From Jaminaea rosea (taxonomy: Eukaryota > Basidiomycota > Exobasidiomycetes > Microstromatales): a DNA stretch of 64,000 nucleotides. Below the pieces are notes generated by a model. The model worked only from the letters and a program-made list of their open reading frames with translations. It was not told the DNA's origin and ran no database searches. The stretch covers positions 2,995,496-3,059,495 of the forward strand of contig NW_020289975.1 of assembly GCF_003144245.1 (NCBI RefSeq), written 5' to 3'. The stretch's first letter is position 1; every line of letters starts with the position of its first letter. Position numbers and translations under genes: made by a program. Below are positions 11,239-22,600 of this stretch, one piece after another.

Positions 11239-14200
11239 TCATTGTGAGGTGATAGGAGGTAACGGCTGCACGATCGCCTCGTGTGGCCTAACCTCCTGGC
11301 TAGGATCGAGCTGACTGGAGGGCACAAACGCCATGGCTGGCGTCGAGTACTCTCGCTCGATATCCTCAGATAAAAGTCGTAAGGATCTTGGGTCCGTTGG
11401 GTGAAGGTGCTTGCGGACGTCTTCCTCCTGTCGTTCGTGGAAGGTATCGTCTAGCCAGAAGCGTGTCTTCTCCTCTCCCACCCTTAGAATCGCCTTCTTT
11501 AGGCGATTACCGTGAACCAACTGATCCAAGACGCGTCCGTCTGGAGTACGCAGCTGATAGGTACCTAAGATCTGCTTCGCCGTGACTTTCATCGGTCCGA
11601 ACCACTTCGGCTCGAACTTATACGGGTTCGCCACCTGAACCAGCACCCAGTCTCCCTCTTGGAGTTGGTGCTCTACCACGGTCGTGTCAAAGCGATTCTT
11701 GGCGGTGACAGCACGCTTGTGAGCGAGACCGGTGGACGTGGTGCGATCCAAGTGCAGCTTTTGCAGCCTGCGACTAGGGTCGTCTTCGGGGATATTAAGT
11801 ACTCTCGGAAGGAACTCATCTTGCGGGATACGTGGTTCGACACCGTATACGAGGTAGAAGGGACTGAACCCCGTTGTCGAGTGTGTACGCACGCGAGCTG
11901 CAAACAAGGCGTTAAGCAAATACTCGTCCCACATACGCGTAAACTTGCCAACCATCAAGCGCGTCAATAGCTTGCCAACCAAGCCGTTAAACGACTCGAC
12001 TTTCCCGTTGGTGCGGGGGTGGAAGGCGGTGGTGATACGGTGACGCGTGTCCATATTGTGGTAGAGTCGCTTGTTAAGTTCTGAAGTAAGATTCTTTCCG
12101 TTGTCCGTAATGATCTCCTTTGGTGCTCCGAAGCGCATGAAGATCTCTTCGTATATGAACGAAGCAACATGAAAATCGTGCGCGGTCGGAATCGCTCTCG
12201 CAACAGGCCAACTGGTGTTGTAGTCAACCGCCGTAACGATCCACGCATTACCAGAGGGCGTCTGCGGGAGGATACCAATGAGGTCTACCCCCCAGCGCTC
12301 AAAAGGTTGCAACTTGTCGTTGCCCATCAGCTGCTGCAGCTCCTTCTCCTGACCAATCGTCCGACTAGACGATAGTTGACATTGGGGACATGATTTGACG
12401 AAGGCGCGCACATCTTTTTCCCAATTGGGCCACCAATAGCGATTGCGGACCAATCCTAGCATACCGTCTGCTCCTAGGTGAGCCATAGACGCGTGCAAGC
12501 GATGTAAACGGTGCGACCGTAGATACGCTAGCACATACGGCACAGGCGGACCGTCAGAACGGAGACGGAGCAGTAGGCCGTCAGAGTACGTGAAGTGTTG
12601 TGCTTGCTTCTTGATACGCTGTTCAAAACGTTTGTCGTACTCTTCGCCTCGAAGGTATAGTCCCAGCGCCTCGAAGAATGCATCATTCTCCGCTAAGTGA
12701 GCCCGATTCTCTTCCGTAATGGCACTAAGAAAATCAAGTCGTCGCGAGATTGCGTCTGCGATCGTGTTCTGCTCACCTGGTCGATACTTGATCGCCAGAT
12801 CGTGTTCCTGGAATTCCGCTATCCACCGCTCTAACCGACGAGAAGCGATTTTCGTCGTTGGTAAGAACTGTAGCGTAGCGTGATCCGTGTAGACCACGGT
12901 CTGATGGCCGTTCTCGATATAGTGTTGCCAGCGACGAATCGCGTGCTTAATCGCAAGAAGCTCCTTTTCGTGGACAGGATACTTCATTTCGGCGGGGCTC
13001 AGCTTGCGTCCATCGTAAGCGACGGGATGCATCTTCTTATCGTCAGGACATTCTTGCATCAAGACTACGCCGATAGCAAAATCTGACGCGTCGGTCTCGA
13101 TTTGAAATGGTCTCGTTGTGTCAGGTTGTCGAAGTGCAGGGGCGGAGCACAGTAGCTCCTTAACCTTGACGAACGCTGCTTCGCACGCGTGATTCCAGCT
13201 TAGTGGCGTCTTACCAGCCGACTTAGAGGGGCTCCCTTTCATGAGCTCGAAGAGGGGCGCCGAGACGTGTGCGAAGTTCTTAGAGTACCTTCTGTAGTAG
13301 GAGCACAATCCTGCGAAGGACCGCAGCTCCGTGACGGTCTTGGGTCTTGGCCAGTCTCTGATCGCGTCCAATTTTTGCGGGACGGGTCGAACCTTGCCTT
13401 TGCCGACGATATGACCGCAGAACTCAACTTCATCCATGCCGAAGAAGCACTTCTTTGGCTTCGCGTACAAGCGATTCTCACTGAGTGCGGTGAGAACTTG
13501 ACGCACATGTTGAAGGTGGTCCTCGCGGTTGTCCGAGTAGATCAAGATGTCGTCGAGATAGACTACGACGAACTGATTCAAATACGACCTCAGAACTTTG
13601 TTGACGATAGTCTGGAAGTCGGACGGCGCGTTCTTCAGGCCGAAGGGCATTACAAGGAACTCGAACTTGCCTTCGCGCGTATTAAACGCCGTCTTTTGAG
13701 TATCTTGCTCTCGAAGGCGCACTTGCCAGTACCCCGCAGTCAGGTCAATCTTTGAAAACATCGCAGCCCTGCCGAGCGCGTCCAAACATTCTTGGATGCG
13801 TGGGAGTGGATACGAGTTCCGCAAGGTGACTTGGTTGAGCGCGCGGTAGTCGATGCACATACGCCATTTACCGTCTTGCTTAGGGACGAATAAGACTGGA
13901 AAACCCCAAGGAGAACTGCTCTCCTTGATCAGACCTTTCTCGAGAAGACTCTTAATCTGCTTGCTTTGCTCGACCAGCTTTGCCGCAGATAGTGAGTAGG
14001 AGCGAGCGTTGATTGGTTGCGCATCGCCGGTGTTGATAAGACTGCCCGATGCTAGGCGAATATCAGGTATGTCTTCCGGCCGCTCGTCCGTTGGTATGTC
14101 TTCCTGGAAGACATTGGGGAAGTCGTTCAGAATTGCTTGTAACTCTCGAACGTCTGTCCGTGGCACCGAAGAGCTCCCCTCGCCCTCCTGAAGTGCGCTT

Positions 14201-14829
14201 AGTGGGTTTTCGACGTTGTCGCTGATTCGCCTGAGGACGCCCAAATAAGCGTGTCGAGCACTTGTGCGTTGTGTACGATAGAAATCACGCAAAATCGAGT
14301 GCTTCGAGACGGCTTCTATGGTGTGCTCTGGGGACGCGTGCAACGCACCCAACTGTTCTTCATCATCCAGAGACGCGGTGTGCGACTGTTGTGCAGGCTC
14401 GACAATGTGAGCGTCACCGTGCTCATCGTGGATGGTGAATTGTAGACTACTCCAATCCGTCAACACGCGATTGGTTAAGTGCCACTTTTGCCCCAAAATC
14501 ACGTCGAAGTTGGGCATAGTCAACACTAAGGCACTAATGAACGACGCATAAGTACCGATTGTGAGGTCGAACCCGGCTCGACCTGACGATGTCACGGTAG
14601 ATCCATCCGGGAGAGTGATCGGTTCTCCTGGACCTCCGTCAGACGTCAAACGACAGCGTGATGCTGTATCTGCAGAAATGAAATTACCCATGGCTCCCGA
14701 GTCCACTAGGATTTGCACCGGATAACCGTCGATGCTGCCTTCGAGGGTGATAAGACGATCCATCGTCTTCTTAGCGTCGCCAATCGCCTCGATAGCTGCG
14801 ATTGCGTGCGCTGCTTCTGGACTCTTCAC
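11239..14829 (-). CDS. pol: Retrotransposon pol (protease, RT, RNase H, integrase)
   Basis: This is a reading frame of about 1196 codons. Parts in order: an aspartic protease start (ILVDSGAMGNFIS); reverse transcriptase with MCIDYRALN and the catalytic YLDD box; RNase H (FQIETDASDFAIGVVL); and an integrase with zinc-binding core and a DNGKNLTS block. A GPF/Y-like module (WFGPMKV) follows the integrase. I see no chromodomain. The domain order is that of Ty3/Gypsy. It lies just after gag in another frame, as is usual in the family. Confidence 0.93.
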   Translation of the reverse strand: MKSPEAAHAIAAIEAIGDAKKTMDRLITLEGSIDGYPVQILVDSGAMGNFISADTASRCRLTSDGGPGEPITLPDGSTVTSSGRAGFDLTIGTYASFISALVLTMPNFDVILGQKWHLTNRVLTDWSSLQFTIHDEHGDAHIVEPAQQSHTASLDDEEQLGALHASPEHTIEAVSKHSILRDFYRTQRTSARHAYLGVLRRISDNVENPLSALQEGEGSSSVPRTDVRELQAILNDFPNVFQEDIPTDERPEDIPDIRLASGSLINTGDAQPINARSYSLSAAKLVEQSKQIKSLLEKGLIKESSSPWGFPVLFVPKQDGKWRMCIDYRALNQVTLRNSYPLPRIQECLDALGRAAMFSKIDLTAGYWQVRLREQDTQKTAFNTREGKFEFLVMPFGLKNAPSDFQTIVNKVLRSYLNQFVVVYLDDILIYSDNREDHLQHVRQVLTALSENRLYAKPKKCFFGMDEVEFCGHIVGKGKVRPVPQKLDAIRDWPRPKTVTELRSFAGLCSYYRRYSKNFAHVSAPLFELMKGSPSKSAGKTPLSWNHACEAAFVKVKELLCSAPALRQPDTTRPFQIETDASDFAIGVVLMQECPDDKKMHPVAYDGRKLSPAEMKYPVHEKELLAIKHAIRRWQHYIENGHQTVVYTDHATLQFLPTTKIASRRLERWIAEFQEHDLAIKYRPGEQNTIADAISRRLDFLSAITEENRAHLAENDAFFEALGLYLRGEEYDKRFEQRIKKQAQHFTYSDGLLLRLRSDGPPVPYVLAYLRSHRLHRLHASMAHLGADGMLGLVRNRYWWPNWEKDVRAFVKSCPQCQLSSSRTIGQEKELQQLMGNDKLQPFERWGVDLIGILPQTPSGNAWIVTAVDYNTSWPVARAIPTAHDFHVASFIYEEIFMRFGAPKEIITDNGKNLTSELNKRLYHNMDTRHRITTAFHPRTNGKVESFNGLVGKLLTRLMVGKFTRMWDEYLLNALFAARVRTHSTTGFSPFYLVYGVEPRIPQDEFLPRVLNIPEDDPSRRLQKLHLDRTTSTGLAHKRAVTAKNRFDTTVVEHQLQEGDWVLVQVANPYKFEPKWFGPMKVTAKQILGTYQLRTPDGRVLDQLVHGNRLKKAILRVGEEKTRFWLDDTFHERQEEDVRKHLHPTDPRSLRLLSEDIEREYSTPAMAFVPSSQLDPSQEVRPHEAIVQPLPPITSQ

Positions 14830-14858
14830 TTGCTTACGAGGGTCGGACTGGGAGTCCT

Positions 14859-16091
14859 TCAGTCGCGACCCTTGCCTTTTTCCGACTTGACCTTGGCTTT
14901 GCAGTCGCGAGCGAGGTGACCGGGCTGATTACAGCTGTAGCAGCGGTTTTCCTCTCTCTGTTTCCGACGCTCTGAAGTTGCCTTCGCGTCAGAAGAACCA
15001 CCTTTCTTGTCCTTCGTACCGCTCTTAGCGTCACCTGAACTCGATTCAGACGCGTCAGTCTTCCTTTTCCTCTGCGAAGATGAGGTCTTATTAGACGCGT
15101 TAGAATTGGACCCAGAATTGCCAGACCCGCGATGAGAGTCGCTGGAAAGCTTGAATTCTGCTTGACGGGCCTCGAGCATGGAGACTTGTTGAATGTAAGG
15201 CTGCAAGGTAGAGGGCAAAGGTACCATCTGCTGTGCTAAGACGCTTCGAAGCTGGTAATTGAGGCCTGATTTGAACTTCTCGAGCACTTCGCTGTCGGGA
15301 ACGGGAGGTTCACATTCTGCAGCGAGGTCGATGAGAGCCCAACCGTACTCTCTAGCCGGCCTATTGCCCTGCACACACTTGTTATAGTCTGCGCGTGCTT
15401 TGAGAGGTGCACTCTGGTCGAAAAAGTTGTCTCGCAGCTCTTGGAGGAGTGCCTTGGCGGTGTAGCCAGAATGGACGCCACCTCGTTCGAGCGCGATGAG
15501 GTCCTTTTCCCTGCGGGACCACCAACTGGCAGTCATACCCCGCAAATGGCGAGCAACGAGCTTGATTTGTGACCATTCATTGGTAGGTTTCGAATCGTAC
15601 TCCGCGGCGGCTAAGAGATCTCGCATGGTCGCTAAGAAGTCTCGAAGCGGCACCGTAGCCTTGGTCCCGTCATAGACTTGGTCCTTGGCTGCGTATTGAG
15701 AGTAGGCGCCTCCCAGCGCCATGTTGGTAAGAAAAGGCGTTGCAAGTGGTTCGGGTGCGGCCGCAGCTGCTGCGGGATTCACCACACCCGGAGGCATCGA
15801 AGGCCTAAGAGTGGGCCCCGACGGATCCACGAAGGTGAATCCGGTAGGCTGCGGAGCAGCCGGAGCACCGCTCAGACGCGTCGAAGACTCGTTCGAGGGC
15901 TCTAAGGGCGGGGATGGTTCAGGGCTGCCGCGTTCGGGTGGTGTGGCCACACCACCAGAACCAGCGTCGTCCGACGGTGCTACGCTAGCTTGGCTTCGCG
16001 TGACGCGTCGGGACACCCCTTGTCCAACCCTAGACGGCGCCCGTACCCTGGGCGTCGCCTGACCCTTGGATTTGTTCCTTGGTTCGGTCAT
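14859..16091 (-). CDS. gag: Retrotransposon gag with CCHC zinc knuckle
   Basis: This frame is about 410 codons long. It has a Pro/Ser-rich N-terminus, a capsid-like helical region, a Ser/Lys-rich linker and one CCHC zinc knuckle (CYSCNQPGHLARDC) near the C-terminus for RNA packaging. It starts about 50 bp inside the 5' LTR. Confidence 0.9.
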   Translation of the reverse strand: MTEPRNKSKGQATPRVRAPSRVGQGVSRRVTRSQASVAPSDDAGSGGVATPPERGSPEPSPPLEPSNESSTRLSGAPAAPQPTGFTFVDPSGPTLRPSMPPGVVNPAAAAAAPEPLATPFLTNMALGGAYSQYAAKDQVYDGTKATVPLRDFLATMRDLLAAAEYDSKPTNEWSQIKLVARHLRGMTASWWSRREKDLIALERGGVHSGYTAKALLQELRDNFFDQSAPLKARADYNKCVQGNRPAREYGWALIDLAAECEPPVPDSEVLEKFKSGLNYQLRSVLAQQMVPLPSTLQPYIQQVSMLEARQAEFKLSSDSHRGSGNSGSNSNASNKTSSSQRKRKTDASESSSGDAKSGTKDKKGGSSDAKATSERRKQREENRCYSCNQPGHLARDCKAKVKSEKGKGRD

Positions 16092-16121
16092 CGTTCTTGT
16101 TGGGGTGAAGATGGGGAATCA

Positions 16122-16139
16122 AGGCTGTTTCAGCTACCA
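16122..16139 (-). other. Primer-binding-site candidate
   Basis: Two bases inside the 5' LTR the minus strand reads TGGTAGCTGAAACAGCC. The initial TGG is what a tRNA 3' CCA end would pair with. The tRNA species was not identified. Confidence 0.5.
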
Positions 16140-16141
16140 AC

Positions 16142-16348
16142 TGTGTCCAGCCTAAACACGGACACTGCTATAGTGCACACTAAACGAAGTTCGAATGAAT
16201 GTATTGCCAACTAAGTGAGCTCCGGCTCACTTAGTATAAACACGACGAGCCCCAACCACTAGCGTCCCGGACACCACGTGGCGGCGGCTCAAGATGACGT
16301 GGATGTTGTGCCACGTGACCGAGTGAGACAACACCCGACTCGGGCACA
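16142..16348 (-). repeat. 5' LTR of the Ty3/Gypsy element
   Basis: This 207-bp copy is identical to 9269-9475, with the same palindrome (16211-16234) and plus-strand TATAAA (16235-16240). In this copy the TATA box points outward towards the shugoshin gene about 640 bp away. Confidence 0.93.
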
Positions 16349-16872
16349 ACAAGAGTTGAGTCCTGACGTCGGGACGGGCCAGTACGACGTCGAATTGTCC
16401 TCTCTTCCTTGCCGAGAGCGAGTCCGGCGACGAACGAGCCTAGGCGGCTAGCATCGGGTCTTTCTTGTCGTTGTGAGCAAGCTGCGAAGTGAAGTGAAGG
16501 TGCTCACCCGGCGATTCCGAGCGGACACGATGCCCCATCGTGGTGTCAGGACCTTCGCATTGGAAGCTCGACTCGAGATTGATCGATTCCAATTCGGCAA
16601 AAAGGCCTGGCCGGCTCCATGGCGCATTGCGCACGGCCTCGGAGGTGGGAAAACGAGAAGTGTGAGCGAAGGAAAGGGAGTTGAAAGTGGCATGAGGGCG
16701 GGGGCCTCGAGGCTATCGGCCCGGCGCGTCACGTGATCCGCCTTCGCGAGTCGCCCGTCGGACTGGAGGTGTTGGTTGAGTCGAGGCGCGGGCCACTCCC
16801 GGGCCAGCCACTTTAGCTGCGCTTCTCCTCGACCATTCAACGTCATCCTCATCATCATCACTACGCTCCGTC
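16349..16872. other. Intergenic region upstream of shugoshin
   Basis: About 520 bp between the 5' LTR and the shugoshin start codon. It should hold the shugoshin promoter. No gene or repeat of its own was seen. Confidence 0.5.
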
Positions 16873-19060
16873 ATGCCAGCGACGAGGAGGAGCAGCGGCT
16901 GGCTCAATGGCGGCATAGAGGGCACAGATACCATGGATTATGTCCTTGAGCATCTCGAGCAATGTGAGCAGGCGAAAAAATCCGCGCTTACACTCACCAC
17001 CCCGCGCTCACGCCTCCCTCTCACTCTCATGCCACTCAGTCAAACGCAAGCATATAGCCCAGAATCGAGACGTCATCAAGTCGAACGCCTTTCTGCAGAT
17101 CAGGATACGAGAGCTCGAGGAGCGGATACAGCAACTCGAAGCAGAGCGAAACCGCGTCCACTTTGAGAACTGCCAGCTGAGGAGTCGGGGAGGAAGCGAT
17201 GCTGCGAGGAGAGTGTGGCTCGACTTGGGTAGAGCAATGGGGTTCATGGACCCGTCTTCGAGCTCATCATCGCAAAGACTCGCCAATCAACACATCACAC
17301 TCGATCCGGATGCGCTGCCGCCGGGTATCGCTCGAGCGGTTGCAAAGGCGCCAGAGATTGAGCAGATTCGGGAGGAGCTGGAGGAGGGTGGTGGCGAGAC
17401 GGAGGGAGAGGATCAGGAAGAGAGGAGAGGCGGAGAATTTGAGTCGGAAAAGAGGAGAAGGGTGGCTCAAGAGGAGGAGGAGCCAAGAAGAACGGCGCCG
17501 ACGCAGCGAGTACAGCCCGCCCCCACAGCGAGTGCCGCTGCCCAGCGCAAGAAGACGGAGACGATGAAGGGCAGGCAGCAGCAGCGCAAATCTACCATCA
17601 CGCGCGCCAAGAGGGCTGATAGCGAGGAGGCAGAGGCATCGTCGCCTCCGCCACCTGAGCAACCGTTGCCACCGCCTGCAGCTCAGCCCGCTGCTTCATC
17701 CTCCTCCACGTCCACACGCACTCGTACCCTCCCTGCCGCTCCTTCCTCTTCATCATCACGAGCCCGTTCGTCTTCACCACTCGAGTCATCAGCAGGCGAG
17801 GAGGAGGCCCCGGCAGCCTCATCACGCACACGTGCATCGAGGCGGTCAAGCGTGCGCACAGTCAACTATGCGCTACCCAAGCTCAACACCAAGATGCGCA
17901 AACCAGACCCAGAAGACACCAAGCCCGCTCCTTCCACGGCATCAAGCGCGAGCAGCGCTCGTTCGTCACTAGCAGGAACGGATGCGCAATCGAGTCCTCT
18001 AGGCGGAGATCTCAAGGATCTCAAGAGGGAGAGGCAGGCGAGTCCGAAGCTAGCAGCACCGAGGCAGCCTCGACTGCGCCATTCACGGTCGTCAGAGACG
18101 CTGCCTCGACGCAATGCGAATGCGCCCACCTCGCGCTCCTCGTCACTGCCGCGTGATCAGGATGACAGTGAGGAGGCGGGGCACAGTGAGGATGAGCAGG
18201 CGGATGGCACGCAACTCGCCACGACCGGTGACGAGGACGACACCATCGTAGGCCGGCCGGGCGCTGCGTTTTCACCAAAGGCAGCGATGGGAGAAACCTT
18301 GTCTGAGCTGTTTGATACACAGGCCAGCTCGTCAAGACCGACGTCTGCGCTTGATACGTCGGAAGATGATGGCGGCGAAGAGTCGACCGTACCAGCTGCT
18401 CCCCGCGCAGCACCCGTACCGCGTAGCATGAGCTCGACTGCAGCCTCGAGGAACAAGAGTGTCGGCACATCTTCGTCATCAACCGCTTCTTCCTCGTCGT
18501 CGTCGTCATCATCAGGCAGACGACCATCTTCATCCTCCGGTCTCTCCTCGTCATCGACCGCCGGCGGACCAGCGCCAGCTCGCAAACAACCCCGCGCATC
18601 AGCCTTGACGGACGCCGATTGGGCGATGCTGACCAGCGGCGCCAGCTCGACAGCGAATGGCCGTACCTCCTCCTCCTCCTCCTCCTCCACCACGTCGACC
18701 CTCCCTCCCTCTCTCGCCGACCTAGCTTCAACCGCCCTCTGGCCATCGACTCCCCAAATTAACGGCGGGCACAATGGCGGGCGAGTAGCGAGCGGCGGAG
18801 GAGCGGGTAGCACGGCTCTTGGCGGGCAGAGAAAGGTATCTGCGCTCAGTAAGAGCAAGTCGCTGACCAATCTTGGAGGAGCAGGAGGAGGAGGAGCGGG
18901 GTTTGTGCCCAGTAGAGCGGGTGGGATGAAGGGCAAAGCTACGGGCGTAGGGAATGGCAATGCGACGCAGCAAGCGATGAGGGCGTTGACCAGCTCGTCG
19001 GCTACGAATGCTTCGGGTGCCGCAGGGTCAGGGGGAGGTGGGGGAGGGGATTTCCTCTAG
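16873..19060 (+). CDS. SGO1: Shugoshin (centromeric cohesin protector)
   Basis: Exons 16873-16963 and 17040-19060, with a 76-nt intron, give 703 residues. The N-terminus holds the shugoshin coiled coil (KRKHIAQNRDVIKSNAFLQ, then IRELEERIQQLEAERNRV), which binds PP2A-B56. The C-terminal basic shugoshin box is RRSSVRTVNYALPKLNTKMR, which binds phospho-H2A. Between and after these lie long Ser/Glu/Ala-rich linkers. Shugoshin recruits PP2A to centromeres, protecting cohesin in meiosis I and sensing lack of tension in mitosis. The box lies near the middle because an unusually long Ser-rich tail of about 380 residues follows it. I infer a single shugoshin, but the rest of the genome is not visible. 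Confidence 0.9.
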
Positions 19061-19617
19061 CCTGGTCGAGGAACCACGATGCGAAGGGAGCGCAGCAGCA
19101 ATAGCAACAGCAACAATGATACCTTTTTCGCCCTCTGTCGCGATCGCTTCGATCGTACTGGATGAAGAGGCGACAAAATGCCGCAGACCGCGTCGCCCTA
19201 TCACTCAACGTACCACTGTATTACCTCATGCCCAGATGTGGCGACTACGATCGTTGAGGAGTAATGGACGCATTTCCGCACGATGCTCTCGACCTTCTCC
19301 CAGTTTGGCTCAGCTTGAGTGGCCAGAGGTCGCCCTGGGCGAGCGAGATGATTCCGGTCGGGCCTTGGCCACGCGAGCGAGTGAGGCAATTATGTCGCCT
19401 CGAGCTGAGATGCGGGCACGGCAGCGGAGAGACCAGGGTTGGCGGCTGGCTGAGGCAATTAATTCCCTCGCCCCTGGCCATGCTCCAGATGATGCTCTTG
19501 TCCTAGTCTGCTGCTGCGATCGGCATCGACGACGAAGAATTGATGTATAACGAGGCGGTGTTCGGTCTTGCATCTTGTCTCTTGACATCCCATTCTCATT
19601 CTCACTTCACCCTCGCT
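19061..19617. other. Intergenic region upstream of the copper ATPase
   Basis: About 560 bp. It contains a short CAGCAG/CAACAG-type tract near 19090 and presumably the ATPase promoter. No supported gene was found. Confidence 0.45.
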
Positions 19618-22600
19618 ATGTTGGAAGAAACGGCTCCAACTGCCTCGACCGCCACACAGACAGAGACGCTCCTTCTAAGCGTTCCTTCGCTGCATTGTTC
19701 CTCGTGCGTGAGCGCCATCCAGCAGACACTCTCACCCCACGCAACCTCGATCGACGTCGATGTCCCTGGCAAGACGGTCACCTTGGACCACTCGCCCGCC
19801 ATCACCCCAGTGTCCAAGCTCGCAGCCTTGCTCCAAGAGATAGGCTACCGCGTCGCAGATGTTCAGGTCCTCGAACATGGTCGTGCCTCAAGCAGCGAGC
19901 TCACAATGTCGCCCCATTCACCTTCTGCAGTACTTGATAGTGTGGCTGGGGACGACGACGAGGAGAGCGTCATAGCAGAAGAGAAGCGGCGTCATCACGC
20001 ACACTGCAAGGCGTGCCAGGATACCCTCAACGATCCCCGCCTTGCGCTGGACGTGATCGTCTCGTCTTCTGGGCCTCGCACCAAGCGCGTGGACCTCTCC
20101 ATTGAAGGCATGACTTGCAGCAGCTGTGTCGGTGGCATCACCAAGGCTCTGCGCGGCGAAGGCTGGATCACGGGCGTGGATGTGGCCCTGCTTACCAACT
20201 CGGCTAGTGTGGCCATCGATGGCTCGCATGATCCGCAGGAGGTGGTGGAGTTGATTGAAGACCTGGGCTATGGGGCAAGCGTGGAGGGCATCGAGTTGCT
20301 GGGAGGCAAGGAGGAAGAGACTGGGGAAAAAGGCGAGAGACGGGAGGAGGGGCAGCTCATACGCAGGACAGCGACTATCCAGCTCAAAGGCTTTCATTGC
20401 CCGCGCTGCCCGCAGCGAGTCATTCAGGCTCTACATGCACTCAACGATGACGACGACACGCGAGCCGTCTCGGTCCACAAGGCGCCTACGGAAGCAGACC
20501 CAACGGTTGAGATATCCTATCTCCCCCACGCCCCCGGCTTCACGATACGCCGCATCCTCCAGCACATCGCCACGCTCGATCCAGCCTTTACCGCTTCGCT
20601 GCGCCAACCCACTTCTCCAGAGGACAGGGCAAACGCTATACGCGCGCGAGAGCGTCGTGGAATCCTATTGCGAGTCGTTCTTACGCTCGTCCTCGCCATC
20701 CCCACCTTCGTCGTAGGCGTCGTCTTTATGAGCAACCTCGCCCCTTCCTCCTCTACCGCCAGTCGATACTTTTCTCATCGGCTTTCAGGCGTCATGCGAA
20801 GCGAATGGATCCTCCTCGCCCTCTCAACGCCCGTCTACCTCTTCGCAGCGGACGTCTTCCACCGCCGCGCAGCCAAGACGCTCTGGGTCCTCTGGAGGCC
20901 CGCAAGTCGTACGCCGGTGCTGCAGCGTTTCCTCCGTTTTGGCAGTATGGACGTGCTCATCTCGCTCGGCGTCACGGTGGCGTACTTTGCTTCGCTTGGA
21001 CAGGTAGCTGCTACCGCGAGTCGCAGCGGCTCCACCGGCCAGCTGGGAATGGGCGTCAAGCTGGGCCTGGGAATGGACATGGGACCGGGGTCCGGCATGC
21101 CTGGCATGGATGCGGGAATGGACTCGACTCACAGCGACTCGTACTTTGACTCTGTGGTGTTCCTCACCCTCTTCCTTCTGTTGGGCCGACTGCTCGAGGC
21201 GCTCAGTAAGGCAAAGACGGGGGAGACGGTTGCCAAGCTCGGAACCTTGCGACCCAATTCTGCCACGCTCGCCGAGGGAGGCGAGGTGGTATCCGCAGAA
21301 TTGCTCGAAGTCGGCGATGTGGTCACCGTACCGCACGGTGCCTCCCCTCCCTGGGACGGAACACTGGTGGATGAGCAAGCCCAATTCTCCGAGGCGACCC
21401 TGACCGGCGAGTCGATGCCCGTCAGCAAAGCTTCCGGCGCTCCAGTCTACTCCGGCACGATCAACCTAGGCTCCCCGGTCTCGGTCCGTATCACCGCCGC
21501 GTCCGGCAAGTCCCTGCTGGACCAAGTCATCGACCTAGTTCGCCAAGGCCAGACAAGACGCGCCCCAGTGGAAGATCTGGCGGACAAGCTCACCGCCCAT
21601 TTCGTCCCCGTGATAGTGCTCATCGCCCTCACTACTTGGCTCGTCTGGCTCGCCCTAGGGCTGAGCGGTCGCCTCCCCTCCGACTGGCTGGATGTAGCGC
21701 ATGGTGGCTGGCCATTCTGGAGTCTCCAGTTCGCAATCGCCGTCTTCGTCGTGGCTTGCCCCTGCGGCATTGGCCTCGCCGCGCCTACGGCCATCTACGT
21801 GGGCGGAGGGCTGGCTGCAGAGCATGGTATCTTGGCCAAAGGCGGAGGAGAGGCGTTTCAGCTCGCGAGCCAGATTGATGCAGTCATCTTCGACAAGACT
21901 GGGACACTCACCCGCGGAGAGGTGGTTATTGCAGACTTTGTGCAACTCGACGACGCCGGCGAGCGGTGGGACGAGCAGACCACGCGTGCTTGCCTCTCGC
22001 TGCTGGAGGGTCGCAGTAGCCATCCGATTGCTCGCGCAGTGTGCGACTGGGCGGGCGATGAGGCAAAGGAGAGCGGTAACGTCGAAATGAGCGACGTGGT
22101 TGAAGTGCCAGGCAAGGGTGTGCGGGGCGTCGCTACTACGCCTGACGGGAGAAAAGCCGAAGTGATGGTAGGCAATGAAGCCATGCTCCAGCAACACGAG
22201 GTGGCCATCTCCCCCTCATCGGCCGGAGCCCTACAAGGTTGGAAGCAGCAAGGCAAGTCCGTCCTCCTCTTCGCCGGGCGTCACATCGACTCCTCGGACC
22301 TCTCGACCCCCTGGCAGCTCCTCGCAATCCTCTCGGCATCAGATACCATCCGTCCCGAAGCTCCCTCCGTCGTTACCGCCCTCGAGTCTCGCGGGATCCA
22401 CTGCTGGATGCTCTCCGGTGATAATCGCCTGGCCGCGGCCAGCGTGGCCAGAATCGTGGGCATCGACCCCTCCCGCGTTGTGGCCGAGGTGCTCCCCGAG
22501 CAGAAAGTAGAGCAGGTCAAGCGCATCCGCACCGGCGATGGCAAGGGGAGACGCACGGTCGCCATGGTAGGAGACGGGATCAACGACTCGCCCGCCCTCG

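Larger units (their letters stand above)
9269..16348 (-). mobile_element. Ty3/Gypsy-type LTR retrotransposon, apparently whole and young
   Basis: The element is 7080 bp and is bounded by two 207-bp direct repeats (9269-9475 and 16142-16348) with TGTG...CACA ends. By eye the repeats are identical over their full length, which suggests a very recent insertion. A 4-bp candidate target duplication (ACAA) lies at 9265-9268 and 16349-16352. Coding direction is minus: 5' LTR at right, primer-binding-site candidate, gag, pol, a 1.8-kb extra segment, polypurine tract, 3' LTR at left. Pol order is protease, reverse transcriptase, RNase H, integrase, which places it in Ty3/Gypsy. I saw no obvious breaks in gag or pol. 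The extra segment carries an antisense reading frame not usual for the family. Confidence 0.95.

Noticed and set aside
18157-18960. 267-codon minus-strand frame within shugoshin
   Set aside because: It mirrors the Ser-rich tail of shugoshin; composition is an artefact of TCG/TCC-rich codons.
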